From: Passalora sequoiae
Lineage: Eukaryota > Ascomycota > Dothideomycetes > Mycosphaerellales > Mycosphaerellaceae
NCBI GenBank assembly: GCA_013248845.1
Contig: WSQC01000015.1
Coordinates: forward strand, 682,001 to 746,000
Reading direction: 5' to 3'
Length of the DNA: 64,000 bases
Shown piece by piece: positions 21,336-32,202 of this stretch (position 1 is its first letter; every line of letters starts with the position of its first letter). The notes beneath the pieces are model-generated. The model ran no database searches, had not been told where the DNA came from, and saw nothing but the letters and a program-made list of their open reading frames with translations. Position numbers and translations under genes: made by a program.

Positions 21336-21754
21336 GGCCGAAGAGTCGCGTCGCCCTTCTAAGGCTAGGAATAACTCCTCTTCCTTCGGAAAGTCGTATA
21401 GGGGAGGGGTAGGATTTAGCTTTAGCTTTTCTAGTTATCTATATATACGATATCTCCTTTTAGGTACCTAAACCCGCATTGCGGGATAGTAAGACCCTAC
21501 GGTAGCTAGAACCGTCGCTACCGGAGGAGTACTTTATCGTAATATCGCTAGTCTTTAGCGGGGTAGGTAATGAAATTAGTCGCGTAGTAAGTTCGAGTCT
21601 ACTAGACCTAAACTTTAGTAATTATATAACGGGTTTAGGTCTACCGGACCTAAACTTATACTAAGAAATTTACTAAACCTTAAAGAGTACGGACTAATAG
21701 CTCTTTATATACGATTCTACGAGTAATAGGTAGCCCTTAGAAGAGGTCCTTACT
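21336..21754. repeat. Spacer between gag-protease and pol with two palindrome copies
   Basis: Holds two copies of the 23-bp palindrome at 21,591-21,613 and 21,633-21,655 and a small CCCGCATTGCGGG hairpin near 21,470. The spacer also shifts the reading frame between the two genes. Confidence 0.6.
21591..21655. repeat. Palindrome copies 2 and 3
   Basis: Copy 2 at 21,591-21,613 keeps the right arm only (GACCTAAAC). Copy 3 at 21,633-21,655 has GTTTAGGTCTA and CCGGACCTAAAC. Confidence 0.6.
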
Positions 21755-24700
21755 ATGTTCTATACGTCTAATAAGGAGCTTAAAAGACAGCGAGAGTATA
21801 GTATAGATAGGGTTATAAGTACCTATACTATAACGAAGAGAGTCGTAGATAAAGTTAGACCCGTTAAAGGCAGCGTATATAATATAGATAGGTCTAATCT
21901 AGGAGGGAATCCGAACTAGCGACTAGATTACTTAGCTCGCGAAGTAAGGCTCCCTTAAGGTACTAGCCCTTTCGATAGTAAGTACTTAACTAAGAAGTTC
22001 TCTAGTATTAAACGAGGATCTCGCCTTACCCCTAAAAGGCTTAAAGCTATTAAGCCTAGAATAGACCTAATAAAGAAGGAAACCGAGCTCCTAGTAGAAC
22101 TCCTATATAATCGAGAGGCCGTTCTAGCCTACGACTTTACCTACCTTAGTAGAGTAAGTCCGGAAGTCGCCCCGCCGTAGAGAATTCGTACTATTCTATA
22201 CGAGCCGTAGGAATATCTAGGGTTTAAGCTCAATCTAAGCCTAAGGCCTATAGTCGAGGCAATAGTAAGAGAGAGAGTAGCTACCGGAACGCTAGAGCCT
22301 TCTTACTCGTCGTATCGTAACCCTACCTTTCTAGTTAAGAAGAAAGCCTTTACGCCTAGTTATAATCCCCTCGACCCTAAGCTCTACCGATTTATTAATA
22401 TAGCTTAGGAGTTTAACCGAGTAACCTTACGAGATACTAATCTTCCGCCGGATACGGATAGCTTTATAGAAGATCTTATAGGGTACGTAGTCGCCTCGTT
22501 AGTCGACATTTTCTCTAGGTACGACTAAATTCTACTCTACCTAGACGATCGTAATATTACTAGTTTCGATACTCCTCTAGGTACGTTCCGACAAACTACG
22601 CTTCCTTAGGGAGCTATAAACTCTATAGCTTAGTTTATTAGAGTTATTATATAAGTCCTAATAATATATATTAGCTATATTTACCGCCCGTTTCTAGATA
22701 ACGTAGCTATTAAAGGGCCGAAGACTCGCTATAATAATAAGGAACTAGAGCCTAGGTTACGTCGCTTCGTAGTAGAATATATTCGGAACCTAGATAAAGT
22801 CCTATACGATCTTAAGAGGGCTAATATAACGGTTTATAGGCTTAAACTATAGCTTCTTTACTAGAAGGTTAATGTTATAGGGTATAAAACCGATAAGTTT
22901 AGACGATATCTAGATAGCGCCCGTATCGCGAAGATTATCCTTTAGCCCGAGCTAACGGATTAGAAGGAAGTACGTATCTAGGTAGGAGTCGTAACTTATT
23001 TCCGTATATAGGTCGCCGACTTCTCTATTATATATAAACCTCTTTTTACGCTCCTTCGTAAGGATACTATATTTATATAGAATAAGGAGTATAGGTAGGT
23101 AAAAGCTAGGATTACGAAGGTACTTACCGAAGCTCCTACGCTAGTAACGATTAACTATAGCGAAGGGGCTAGTCTCGTTATTATAGCGGTAGACGCTAGT
23201 AGTAAAGGGTACGGTAAGGTCTTAATATAATACGACCGTAAGGACTCCTCTATTCGCTACCTAGTAAGGTACGACTTAGGACTCTAGAAACCGATAGAGG
23301 CTCGATACGATACTAGTAAGCGTAAATACCTCGGGGTTCTTCGCGTACTATAGCGCTTCCGCCCTTAGCTATTCGGAGTATTCTTCTAGTTAGAAGTAGA
23401 CGTAAATACTCTCGTTTATTAGCTTAATAAGTCCTTATCGGATCTACCGAACTCAGTAATAACCCGTTAGGTTACGTAGATTCGCCTCTTCGATTTTAAA
23501 GTTATCTACGTACCTAGTCGGAAGTACTCCTTACTAGACGTATTGTCGCGAAAGCTAGCTACGCCGGAGGATATTATAGGTATAGAGGAAGCGGATAACG
23601 TTAAGGAATTAATAGACCGCTAGTTCTTTAATACGTTTTATATAAATAGCCTTATAGCTAAAGTTTAGGTCTACCGGACCCTAACTTTAGTCGAGGAAAT
23701 TCTCGATAGCTATTACTTACAAGACTCTAAGAATATCGCTTAGTATCTAACTACTATAACCCGAGCTCCCGGGGTGTTAAGGGCATAATACCGAAAGTTA
23801 GTAAAGGACTTAAGGAAGTTTTTCGTTAAAGATCGAGTACTCCTACGTTAAGAGAGGGTTAATATAATTCCGTAGCGAGTTATTAACGACCCGGAAGTCT
23901 AGAAGGAGATTATAATAAGCCTTTACGAAGGCAATAGGTATAGAGCTCCGAATAGCGTCTAGGACCTTTATAGAAGGCGGTACTAGTAGCTAGCTATATA
24001 GTCCGATATCGCGAAGTACTATAGAAGTTGCCCGGAATATACGTTCCGTAACGGACATTAGCGTCCGGGGCTATTAATAATTCCTATAGCTCCTATCCTT
24101 AGGGAGAGGTAGTACGGCGACGCTATATATATTAACGATAAGAATTCCCTCTTCGTCCTTCGAGAAGGTCTATCTCGGTAGGTCGAAGCGAAACACTTTA
24201 GTAAGGCGGCTAAAGTAGTTACTTCTAAAGAGGTCGCGGCCTAGATCTTCGAGGAAGTTATTACTCGCTAGGGGTATATATAAGAGATTATCCTCGATAA
24301 TACGAAGTAGAACCTTAGGGAAATCGCTTAGTTATTGTCTGCCTTCTATATTAGAAGGGTTATAATATCTCTATACTATCCTAAGTTAAATACTATAGTC
24401 GAGGTTAGGTATAAGCCTATCCTTATAGCGCTATCTAAACTCTCTAATAGAGGGTAACGAAGTATCCGCTACTATATAGCGTTAGTATTGTAGGCTAAAA
24501 GGACTACTATAGTCTCTACTACTAGGTTAACGCTATTAGAAGTTATAATTAGAAGGGATACGATCTTACCTATAGAGCTTAAACACCGTACTTATAGTAT
24601 CTAAGATTAGGGGAAAGTACGGAAACGGGAGGACCTTCTTATATTACGCGCGCGGGTACTAGAAGAAATATTAGTTACTATCGAGGAGTCGTTACTACGG

Positions 24701-25170
24701 TAGTAGCGTCTACGGTAAGAATCTAAGGAGTATTTCGACAATAGGTACGACGTCTATAGTAAGGAGCTAAAGGTTAGAGACCTTATAGTAGTATTCCGAT
24801 CCGAGATCTAGACTAGCTTCTCTTATAAGCTTATATTCCGATAGAAGGGTCCGTTTAGGGTCTATAAGGTACTCGCGAATAGGTCGGTATATCGACTTAG
24901 GGAGTTAAGTAGGGAGCGTAAGGCCCCTAGCTATATAAGAAAGAACCTTAAGAAGGTAACCGTACTTCGAGAACCTATAGTCCTACCGCCTACCGAGGAT
25001 AAGGTATTAACCTAATAAGAGAACCTTAATCTATAGTATAAGGACCTAGACTAGAAATAATAGACTTACCTCCTAGTAGGATATTCTTATCCCTAAGTCG
25101 TAGGTTAGCCTAACCTAACCTAGGAGGAGGTAGATAAATATATTAATATTTAGACTAGATAGGCTACTGT
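21755..25170 (+). pseudogene. RIP-killed pol frame: reverse transcriptase, RNase H, integrase
   Basis: A frame starting at ATG 21,755, different from the gag frame, reads about 1,100 codons with only TAA/TAG stops. RT is clear from VDIFSRYD (22,500), GTFRQTTLP (22,580) and the catalytic box, which now reads FLDN at 22,691-22,702 in place of F-x-D-D. RNase H is seen around 23,190-23,560 (AVDASSKG, ARYDTSKRKYLGVL, SDLPNSVITR, LDVLSRK). Integrase follows at about 23,880-24,600 (YRSCPEYTFRNGH, EIILDNTK, IISLYYPK), then a GPFRVYKVL tail of the GPY/F type. A palindrome copy sits in the linker between RNase H and integrase. The order RT-RH-IN is that of Ty3/Gypsy. Confidence 0.9.
23663..23685. repeat. 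Palindrome copy 4, inside the pol frame
   Basis: Lies in frame between RNase H and integrase without breaking the reading frame. Confidence 0.6.
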
Positions 25171-26528
25171 TTAATAACTATCTATACTACCTCTTTAACC
25201 GCGCTAAGGACGCGGTACCTACCCGCCCGCCTACTTACTACGCCGACCTCGTTATTAGGTAGAGGGAGTCTATCTCTTCTAGTATCGGCCGGGTCCTAAG
25301 ATCGCGTCTTATATATATATTTATCGTAAAGAACACGTAGAAAAGGGGAGGGATAGGCGCGAGTTATCTACGATTTTACGGTACTAGTATATCTAAATAA
25401 TAGTAGTACGCCTAGTATAAGTTAGTTAGCGGACGATAATACTAACCTAGGCGTTCTAGCTTTACGTAACCCCGCTATAGTAAGACCTATAGCCGACTTA
25501 TATAACCTCGAGTTAGGTATAGCCGGCGGAGCGACCGTCCGCTTATCTAATATAGTAGGCGAACTACTATTCCGCTAAGTACTATCTAAGCTTAATCTAC
25601 TAGTTAAGGACATCTAAACTCCTATATAGTTAAGTAGCTTCCTATTATCGACGTATACTCGTATAGCGTACTTATTAATAGTAGGGAGATCGGGTATTCT
25701 TAGATAAGTAGAAAAAGCTAGTTACGTAATAAAGTTTAGGTCCGCCGGACCTAAACATATACCTTATAACCTTACCTCTTTATATACGAAATAACTACGT
25801 AATAAGTAAACCGCCTATAGTCCTAACTTACTATACGGGTAGCGCCTTCCTTAATCGCGCTTCGGAAGCTACGTAATCGTACCTTCTAGTAGCTTACTTA
25901 TAGCTTTATATACTTCCTCTATATATAGCTTTCTACCCGGAAACTACTTATATAGGTTACTCTTCTACTACTTATACGGTTGAGTCTCTTATATAATAAG
26001 GGTTATACGATTACTCTAGCGCGTACCTATCTATACGTAATACGCTAAGTAGTATATAATAGCTTACCCCTTTTCCTTTCTGTTTCTCTTCTTCTACTAT
26101 ATATATAGGCATAATAGCTAATTAGAACCACTTCTATAGTAACTATAAAGCTTGATACTAATCTAGTACTAGACTACGAGGAGTTAGAACTTTATAGTTA
26201 CTTAGTAACTATATCGCTATCCTATACGGTAACTCGTTACCTAGTAACCGACCTAGTAACGAGGGAAGGATAGTATAGAAGCTTTTAGAAGGTATTTATC
26301 GATACTCTCGACAGTCTTATTAATACGCTTACCTTTATTAACTCTAGCTTTAGTAAGACACTATTAAGACTCCTTCCCCTTCTCTTACTAAAGTACTTAC
26401 TAGTAAACTAATACCGTAGTCTTTATTACTATACTCTCTCGCTTAGTAGTACTATCGTACTTTACTACTAGCGTATTTCCGAAAAGACTCGATAACGTAG
26501 GTAGCTTAGCTATATACTTATCTTTACT
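25171..26528. other. Non-coding stretch between pol and ORF3 of the LTR element
   Basis: No long frame. Contains a perfect copy of the palindrome at 25,734-25,756, preceded by GTTACGTAATAAA exactly as at the first copy near 18,384. Confidence 0.55.
25734..25756. repeat. Palindrome copy 5, perfect
   Basis: Arms GTTTAGGTCCG and CGGACCTAAAC around a single central C: 11-bp perfect arms. Confidence 0.7.
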
Positions 26529-29384
26529 ATGTCTAGCTTCGAATCCTCTCCTATAAAGACTCCTAGAAAGAACTCCGAGTAGTAACTCGTTAAATCTACC
26601 GAGAGACCTATTACCTCTATTGTCCGTAATTCTCGCTACTTCGCTACTATAACTAAGCTCGCTAATCTCGGAGGTATTATTAAGAGCGTTACTAAAGTAG
26701 AGCGTCTACGAGCTATTTAAGAAGCCTTCCGGATTACTAAAGAAGTCTTAGAAACTAGCTTACTATAAGTATACTATGTTCTCGAAGATGTTCGAGATCT
26801 CGGCTATTAACTCGATAGAGTTTGTATTAATAACTAGACTCTATAAGAGCGCTTTCCTAAGACTATAGATATAGATAAGAAAGGTAGGGAAGTTAGTAAC
26901 TTCTATTACCGCCTTACTACTACGATTAAGCGTATATAGACCTTCGAGAAGATACCGAAGTAGCTCGTAGAGTATACATTCGAAAGCTCTAAGAAGGTAA
27001 AAGAAGTATAGTCCTTTATTAATCGGTATTAAGATCTCGAGGAAGGAGCTACCTTCCTATCTAAAGCTATAGTTCGCCGAGTTTATAGAGGCGAGAATCG
27101 TAGCGTTAATAACTTCTTACCTACTTAGAGCGACTATACTACCTTTATAGATAAAGAGATAGTAGATATCGAGGCTATAAACCTCGACGCTACTACTACT
27201 AGAACCCTTCTCGCCTAGTATAACGTTATACTTAATACTAGTAGGTTTATTGTCCCTATTAGCCCTAAGGCCCGTCTCGAGATTTAATAGTAGGAATTAG
27301 ATTGAATAAACCGCGAGATTACTAATATTACTAATAAAGTCGGCCTTAACGAAGCTCGCTCCCTTAAAAAACGTACCCGTAGAAACGAGATAAAGGAGTA
27401 GAAGGAGAGAAAGGCACGACTTAAGTAGTTAAATAGAGCTCGTAATACTACTCGACTATAGTATAAGGAAGCTTAAGTAGCTAGAGAAGATACCGAAGAG
27501 GCTAACACCCTAGAAGCTACTCCTCCTACTATCTCTTTTAGTAAGGGTAAGGCTTCTACGATTACTATCCGAGACTATTATAATAAATGTCGAGACACCG
27601 TATTTATAAAGCTTATTAGCGATATTAGCGATACAGTACCTATCGAGGAGCCCTACGACTTAATAGACTTTATATACCTCTACCTCGATCTATTCTTTAA
27701 AGTATATAGGACCTCTAAGAAACGCGAGTTTTACGAGGGAGGAAATAGGTTTCCTCTATATACGATCTATACTAAGAAGCTCGCCGAGCTCGGCGGCCTA
27801 AGATTCTTTACTCTAGTTAAGCTACTAAAGACGCTAAGATATATAGCTAATTATATTAAGAGCATCTATAATCTACGGGAAATGCGTCGCGATTATAGTC
27901 GTATCTTTATAGATAGTATAGATCCTAAGAGACCGATAATCCTTAGGCTATAGGCTTATATAGCTACGGAGCCTTTAGAAGGCGATCTCGATACGCTTAC
28001 CGACGATACCTATAAGCGTATACTAGGAGCCTACGACTTTAGATAAGCGAAAGACGATTAAGAGAAGTATAGTCTCTTAAGTTTTTCGGTAAGTAGTATA
28101 CTCGAGGTACGCCTTCCGGAAGTAGGTATTATAGTCGGAGAGCTATACTTAGAAGAGATATTTATATATACCTATTACTAGCGTATAGGCTATACTAGTA
28201 AGAATATTAATTAGCGCTTCTCCCTTAGCTAGTAGATTATTCGGTAGTACCCTCTCTTTTAGATAGCGAATGTCCTTCTCCGCCCCGATCGTAAATTCCG
28301 CCTAATCTCGATAGTCGACTATACGTACTTCGTATAGACTAAGGAGTCCGGTTAAGTTATTAATAAGCCCGAAGCTAAAGACCTATATATACTTACGAAT
28401 ATCTATTAGCTCCTTTAGTAAGAGGTCGTCGAGGAAGTACGTAGAGAAGGTAACTCGATATTATAAGGGGCCGTCTCCCTTATTCGAGAGACTCCTTTAG
28501 CCTATACTACCGTAGTATATAGTCTCTATTATCTTTCTACTTAGGACAGCCTTATCGCCCTACTAAAGACTAAGGACGTAGTAGTCGGAGTCCTCGAGGA
28601 TAGTACTATGCCTCTTATTACTAGTAATCCTCCTACTTCTATACTAATAGCTAAAGCTCTTAATTAGCTTAATCCTACCGGTAGTACGACTTAGTAGATA
28701 ACTAAGCTAGATAAGTATAAGCTCCGACTTCTCTCTCCTTAGACTCTAGTTAACGACCGATAGAGTATACCGAGCGACGGCTATCTTAATAGACGCGTAC
28801 GTATCCCTATATCCTTTATTACTATCGACGTAGATAAGATATACGAGAATAGTATGTCCTAGGAGAAGCTTAGCTAATCCTATCTTCGCCGATTAGAAGC
28901 GAAGTCGAGCGTTCCTTTCGACTTCGTAGCTAATGTGTATTTACTACTAGACGATCCGATCTCGTAGGCCTTAATTAGCCGCCTTAGCTAGGTAGATTAT
29001 ATTGTTACTAGCTATACTAACCGTATCCTTATAATAAGCCGCGAGGAATTTAGTAACTACTACGCTAATTAGGTTAAGGAAGCTATAAAGTGTCTAGATA
29101 AGGCTTAGGCGCTAGTTAAGGAGGGAGAGTCTACCTATTTCCCTAATAGGCTCTCCTACTTTTATAGTAAGGAGACTAGCTAAGATCCTCCTAAAGCTAA
29201 TCCTTACGGCAAGAATTAGGTAATACCGGACCCCGTAGATATGTTAATTAGCGTATTAAATATACGAGATACTCCGAATAAGGTAGAGGGGGATACGATA
29301 GAGGTTAATAAGTAGGTATAGGTTAGTATTTAGGTATTACTTTTCTCGAAAGTTTAGGTCCACCGGACCTAAACTTCGAAATAG
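26529..29384 (+). pseudogene. Third ORF of the LTR element, about 950 codons, product unknown
   Basis: From ATG 26,529 a single frame continues to TAG 29,382 with no frame change that I can see. Its many stops are all TAA or TAG and so fit RIP of Gln or Trp codons. The stretches between them read like a real, highly charged protein: a Lys/Glu/Arg-rich, probably coiled-coil part (27,330-27,480), then mixed alpha/beta-like sequence such as EEPYDLIDFIYLYLDLFFKV and GGLRFFTLVKLLKTLRYIAN. No nuclease, protease, helicase or membrane motif was recognised, and no signal peptide or clear transmembrane segment is evident. Position after pol and before the 3' LTR is where env-like or accessory genes of some LTR elements lie. 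It could be a captured host gene. Function unknown. Confidence 0.6.
29352..29374. repeat. Palindrome copy 6, at the end of ORF3
   Basis: Arms GTTTAGGTCC and GGACCTAAAC; it overlaps the last codons of ORF3. Confidence 0.65.
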
Positions 29385-29518
29385 ACTAATTAATAGATTT
29401 TTAAGGGTTTTATAGGCAAATACTTTATACTCTATATATAAAGGAGCTGTTTAATTATTTTAGAATACGGTAGTATTCTTTATAGAAGTATATATTTAGA
29501 CACTATATAAGGGAGGGA

Positions 29519-29771
29519 TATTAAGTAGTAGCCTAGAGTCTTACGTAGGTAGCCTTATTAGTAGAGGCTTAGCGTATCTACTGCCTATATATTCTCTGCC
29601 TTTAATAGCTTAAATAAGATATTAACTCCCGTATAGACCTAACTACCCTTACACTTTTAGTTAGCCTTATTTAATAAGACTTAATTAACCCTAGCTATAT
29701 ATAAGCTATACGCTCGATACTAGCCTTCGCGATAGATCCGCTATTAGCGTATAGGTAAATATTATCTAATA
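29519..29771 (+). repeat. 3' LTR
   Basis: 253 bp, identical to the 5' LTR except for three A/G or T/C differences. This copy keeps TG once and CA once where the 5' copy has TA, and has TA once where the 5' copy has CA. Confidence 0.9.
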
Positions 29772-30832
29772 ATAGTTAGATAGAGTAGTAGTTTATCCGT
29801 AGCGATATAAGCCTACGAGATTTCCTTCTTACTAGCCTTCTAAATCGATTCGATCCGACCTCCGTTACGGACTACTATAATTACTAGTTAATCGGCGGCT
29901 ATATCGATAGATAGGACGAACTCGAGTAGTATACGCCTAACTTTATTAGTCTACGAGCTTTAGATACTCCGATATTAGCGGAGAAACTTATACCCTTTAC
30001 GAAGACCGCTATAAAGGGGTAAACTCCTCGATACTAATTCGTAATCGCCGTGTTCTAGATAGATCGAAAGTCGCGGACTAACGAGCGAAAATATATATTA
30101 TCGCCGGATATAGTAATACCGATAGCGATACTAGCGGTACTACGAATACTACTACGAACGGAATCGAATAGCTCTATAATTAGAATCAAATAGGAGGTAT
30201 TATAGTTACCGCTTTAGTAGCGACCTCGCGAGGTCGGTTTATAGTAGATATAAATCGTAGACCTATTAGTACCGCCGGAATTCCTCGATCTAACGAATAT
30301 AGACACGAATATAGACACGAATATAGATACGAATAGCGCGGCCGCGGCTAGGAGTATAGAAATCTAGAATACGCCTTTACTATAGCCTTTACCGTAGCCT
30401 TCGCCGCGGCCTTTACTAATATATTCGCCGTTAACGCCTATACTATCAACGCCTATACTACTAACGCCTATACCGCCGAAGCTAAGAGCGAAGGCTTTAA
30501 GGAATTAGAATTAGGATTAGAATCGGGGTTAGGATAAGGGTAAGGGTAAGGAGGTTACGAACGCTACTACGAATATATAGCGACCGCTACGTAGGGGATA
30601 GAGGAAGCGTAATACTAAGGGCGATTTTATTACTAGAAACTAAGCTTATAGTTAGCTATTCGTACGCTATTCGTATATTATTCGAAATTTATATATAAAA
30701 ATTTGCTTTACTTTTCCTACTATTATTTACGTACCTTCTATTATTCGCTTAACGTTCGCTTACCTATTTACGCTTTACTTACTTACTATTCGCGCTCTCG
30801 TTCCTTATTTCCCTTAGTAGTATCGCTACTAG

Positions 30833-30951
<119 letters not shown>

Positions 30952-31370
30952 TACCCGCTACCGAAGCCGCCGTAGCTACTAGTCGTACTACCGCCGCCGC
31001 CTCCTTTAACCGCCTATAAGTAGCCGGTTAGTACTACTTAGTATCGTAGGCGGTATAGGATAATTAGTTAGACGACTATATATCTAGCGATACGACGAAG
31101 TATAAGGTAGTATCCCGATCGCTACGAAAGTATTATACCGTATAGCGTATAGTCGAGACTTCTAATAGGGTTAACTATAAAGTTCCCTATAGCTAGTAAG
31201 TATTCTTAGGGTATTCGTAGTACTATTCGCTAATAGACTATTAGGTATTCGCGTCCTCCGCTATTAGGCAACCTATATAGAATCCTTAGTAGTAGCGACG
31301 AGGTATACGTATTCTACCGTATAAAGGGTAAGTCTACTTATAGTCGTCTTAAAGACCTACTACTAGCGCC

Positions 31371-31371
31371 G

Positions 31372-31433
<62 letters not shown>
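31371..31433. repeat. Second (CTA)n microsatellite, about 21 units
   Basis: Same triplet, 63 bp, about 420 bp after the first array. Confidence 0.9.
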
Positions 31434-31435
<2 letters not shown>

Positions 31436-31440
31436 CTATT

Positions 31441-31640
31441 CCTAACGAGTACCGAGTTACTACCCTCGAGTAGTAGAATAAGGCGCTAGAGACGTAGGTA
31501 GAAACACTAACAATAAGATTAGCGGCATTAGAGGCTAAGGTTAGTAAGATTAATAGTAATATAGGTAAGATATATAATACCTATAAGGCGATAAAGGATA
31601 AGGTAAAGGGATTCATAGGCGATAAGTAGACTCAATAACC
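31441..31640 (+). pseudogene. Coiled-coil coding remnant at the right end of the element
   Basis: The plus-strand frame starting at 31,441 reads a heptad-like stretch (LTIRLAALEAKVSKINSNIG, then YKAIKDKVKGFIGDK) with only TAG/TAA stops. It probably is the end of an element gene that once contained Gln- or Ala-coding triplet repeats. Not recognised. Confidence 0.35.
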
Positions 31641-31729
31641 TACCTAAGTATTCATAAGTTGTTCGTAGACTGTTCGAGGCCTGTTCGTGTTGTTATTCGA
31701 GAAAATCGTTCTACTAAACTTAAGAAAAC

Positions 31730-31763
31730 AGTTGTTTCACATGTGTAGAAACAGAGCTCCGTC
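31730..31763 (-). repeat. Right terminal inverted repeat of the 18-kb block
   Basis: Exact reverse complement of the 18-base core of the left repeat at 31,730-31,747, followed after six bases by GAGCTCC. About 26 of the outer 31 positions agree with the left copy. Confidence 0.65.
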
Positions 31764-31768
31764 CGAGA
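31764..31768. repeat. Right copy of candidate target-site duplication CGAGA
   Basis: Direct copy of the five bases at 13,657-13,661. Confidence 0.5.
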
Positions 31769-32202
31769 CGACTATTGCCCTTGGCTCCGGAGGAGCTTGT
31801 CGGAAAAAGGTTTACACGTGAACCGAAGATTGCATCACAACCAATGACGAAGGGGCCAGATCGCACATGGCGTCCTGTCTGCCTCTGTTTCCTCCGATAC
31901 ATGTATGCGTGAAGTGAGGCAGACCTTGCGTGTCACGCAGTGCCTTGATCAGCGTGGAGTTAGAGGGATATCTACCGCAGCGAGGAGCTATATTATTGCC
32001 ACAAGTATATCGTTCATGCGCGGTGCTTTGACTGCTTCAACAATTCGAAGTGGTAGAAGCGCCAGCATCAGACGTGTTCAACACTAGACGTTCTGTAAGC
32101 ATTACGCCCAAGTGCGATACCTTGCGCGCACATTCCAGCAGACGAGGGTCACACGTGCACTCCGACCCTGGGATACCACGTGTATGAGGCAAATGACTGA
32201 GT
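31769..32202. promoter_or_regulatory. GPC1 upstream region
   Basis: Normal base composition resumes here. One TACATGTA palindrome at 31,898-31,905, about 300 bp upstream of the start codon. No gene seen. Confidence 0.5.

Larger units (their letters stand above)
17430..29771 (+). mobile_element. 12.3-kb Ty3/Gypsy LTR retrotransposon, RIP-mutated, with an extra third ORF
   Basis: Flanked by 253-bp direct LTRs with ATAG on both outer sides (17,426-17,429; 29,772-29,775), a likely target duplication. In order on the plus strand: a gag-protease frame, an RT-RNaseH-integrase frame, and a third long frame, then the 3' LTR. RT before integrase defines Ty3/Gypsy. In the frames I read, the damage is stop codons TAA/TAG in place of Gln or Trp codons and missense changes such as Cys or His to Tyr, which RIP makes; I saw no indels there. 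At 12.3 kb it is much longer than the usual 5-8 kb of fungal Gypsy elements. It inserted into the older TIR element. Confidence 0.85.

Noticed and set aside
17430..29771. Two side-by-side retroelements instead of one 12-kb element
   Set aside because: Only one LTR pair is seen, the three frames share strand and RIP state, and the palindrome occurs throughout the internal region. ORF3 as a separate insertion remains possible.
30515..30565. GGGTTAGG/TAAGGG-like repeats, suggesting an internal telomere tract
   Set aside because: Only two or three imperfect units within a coding-like RIP region.
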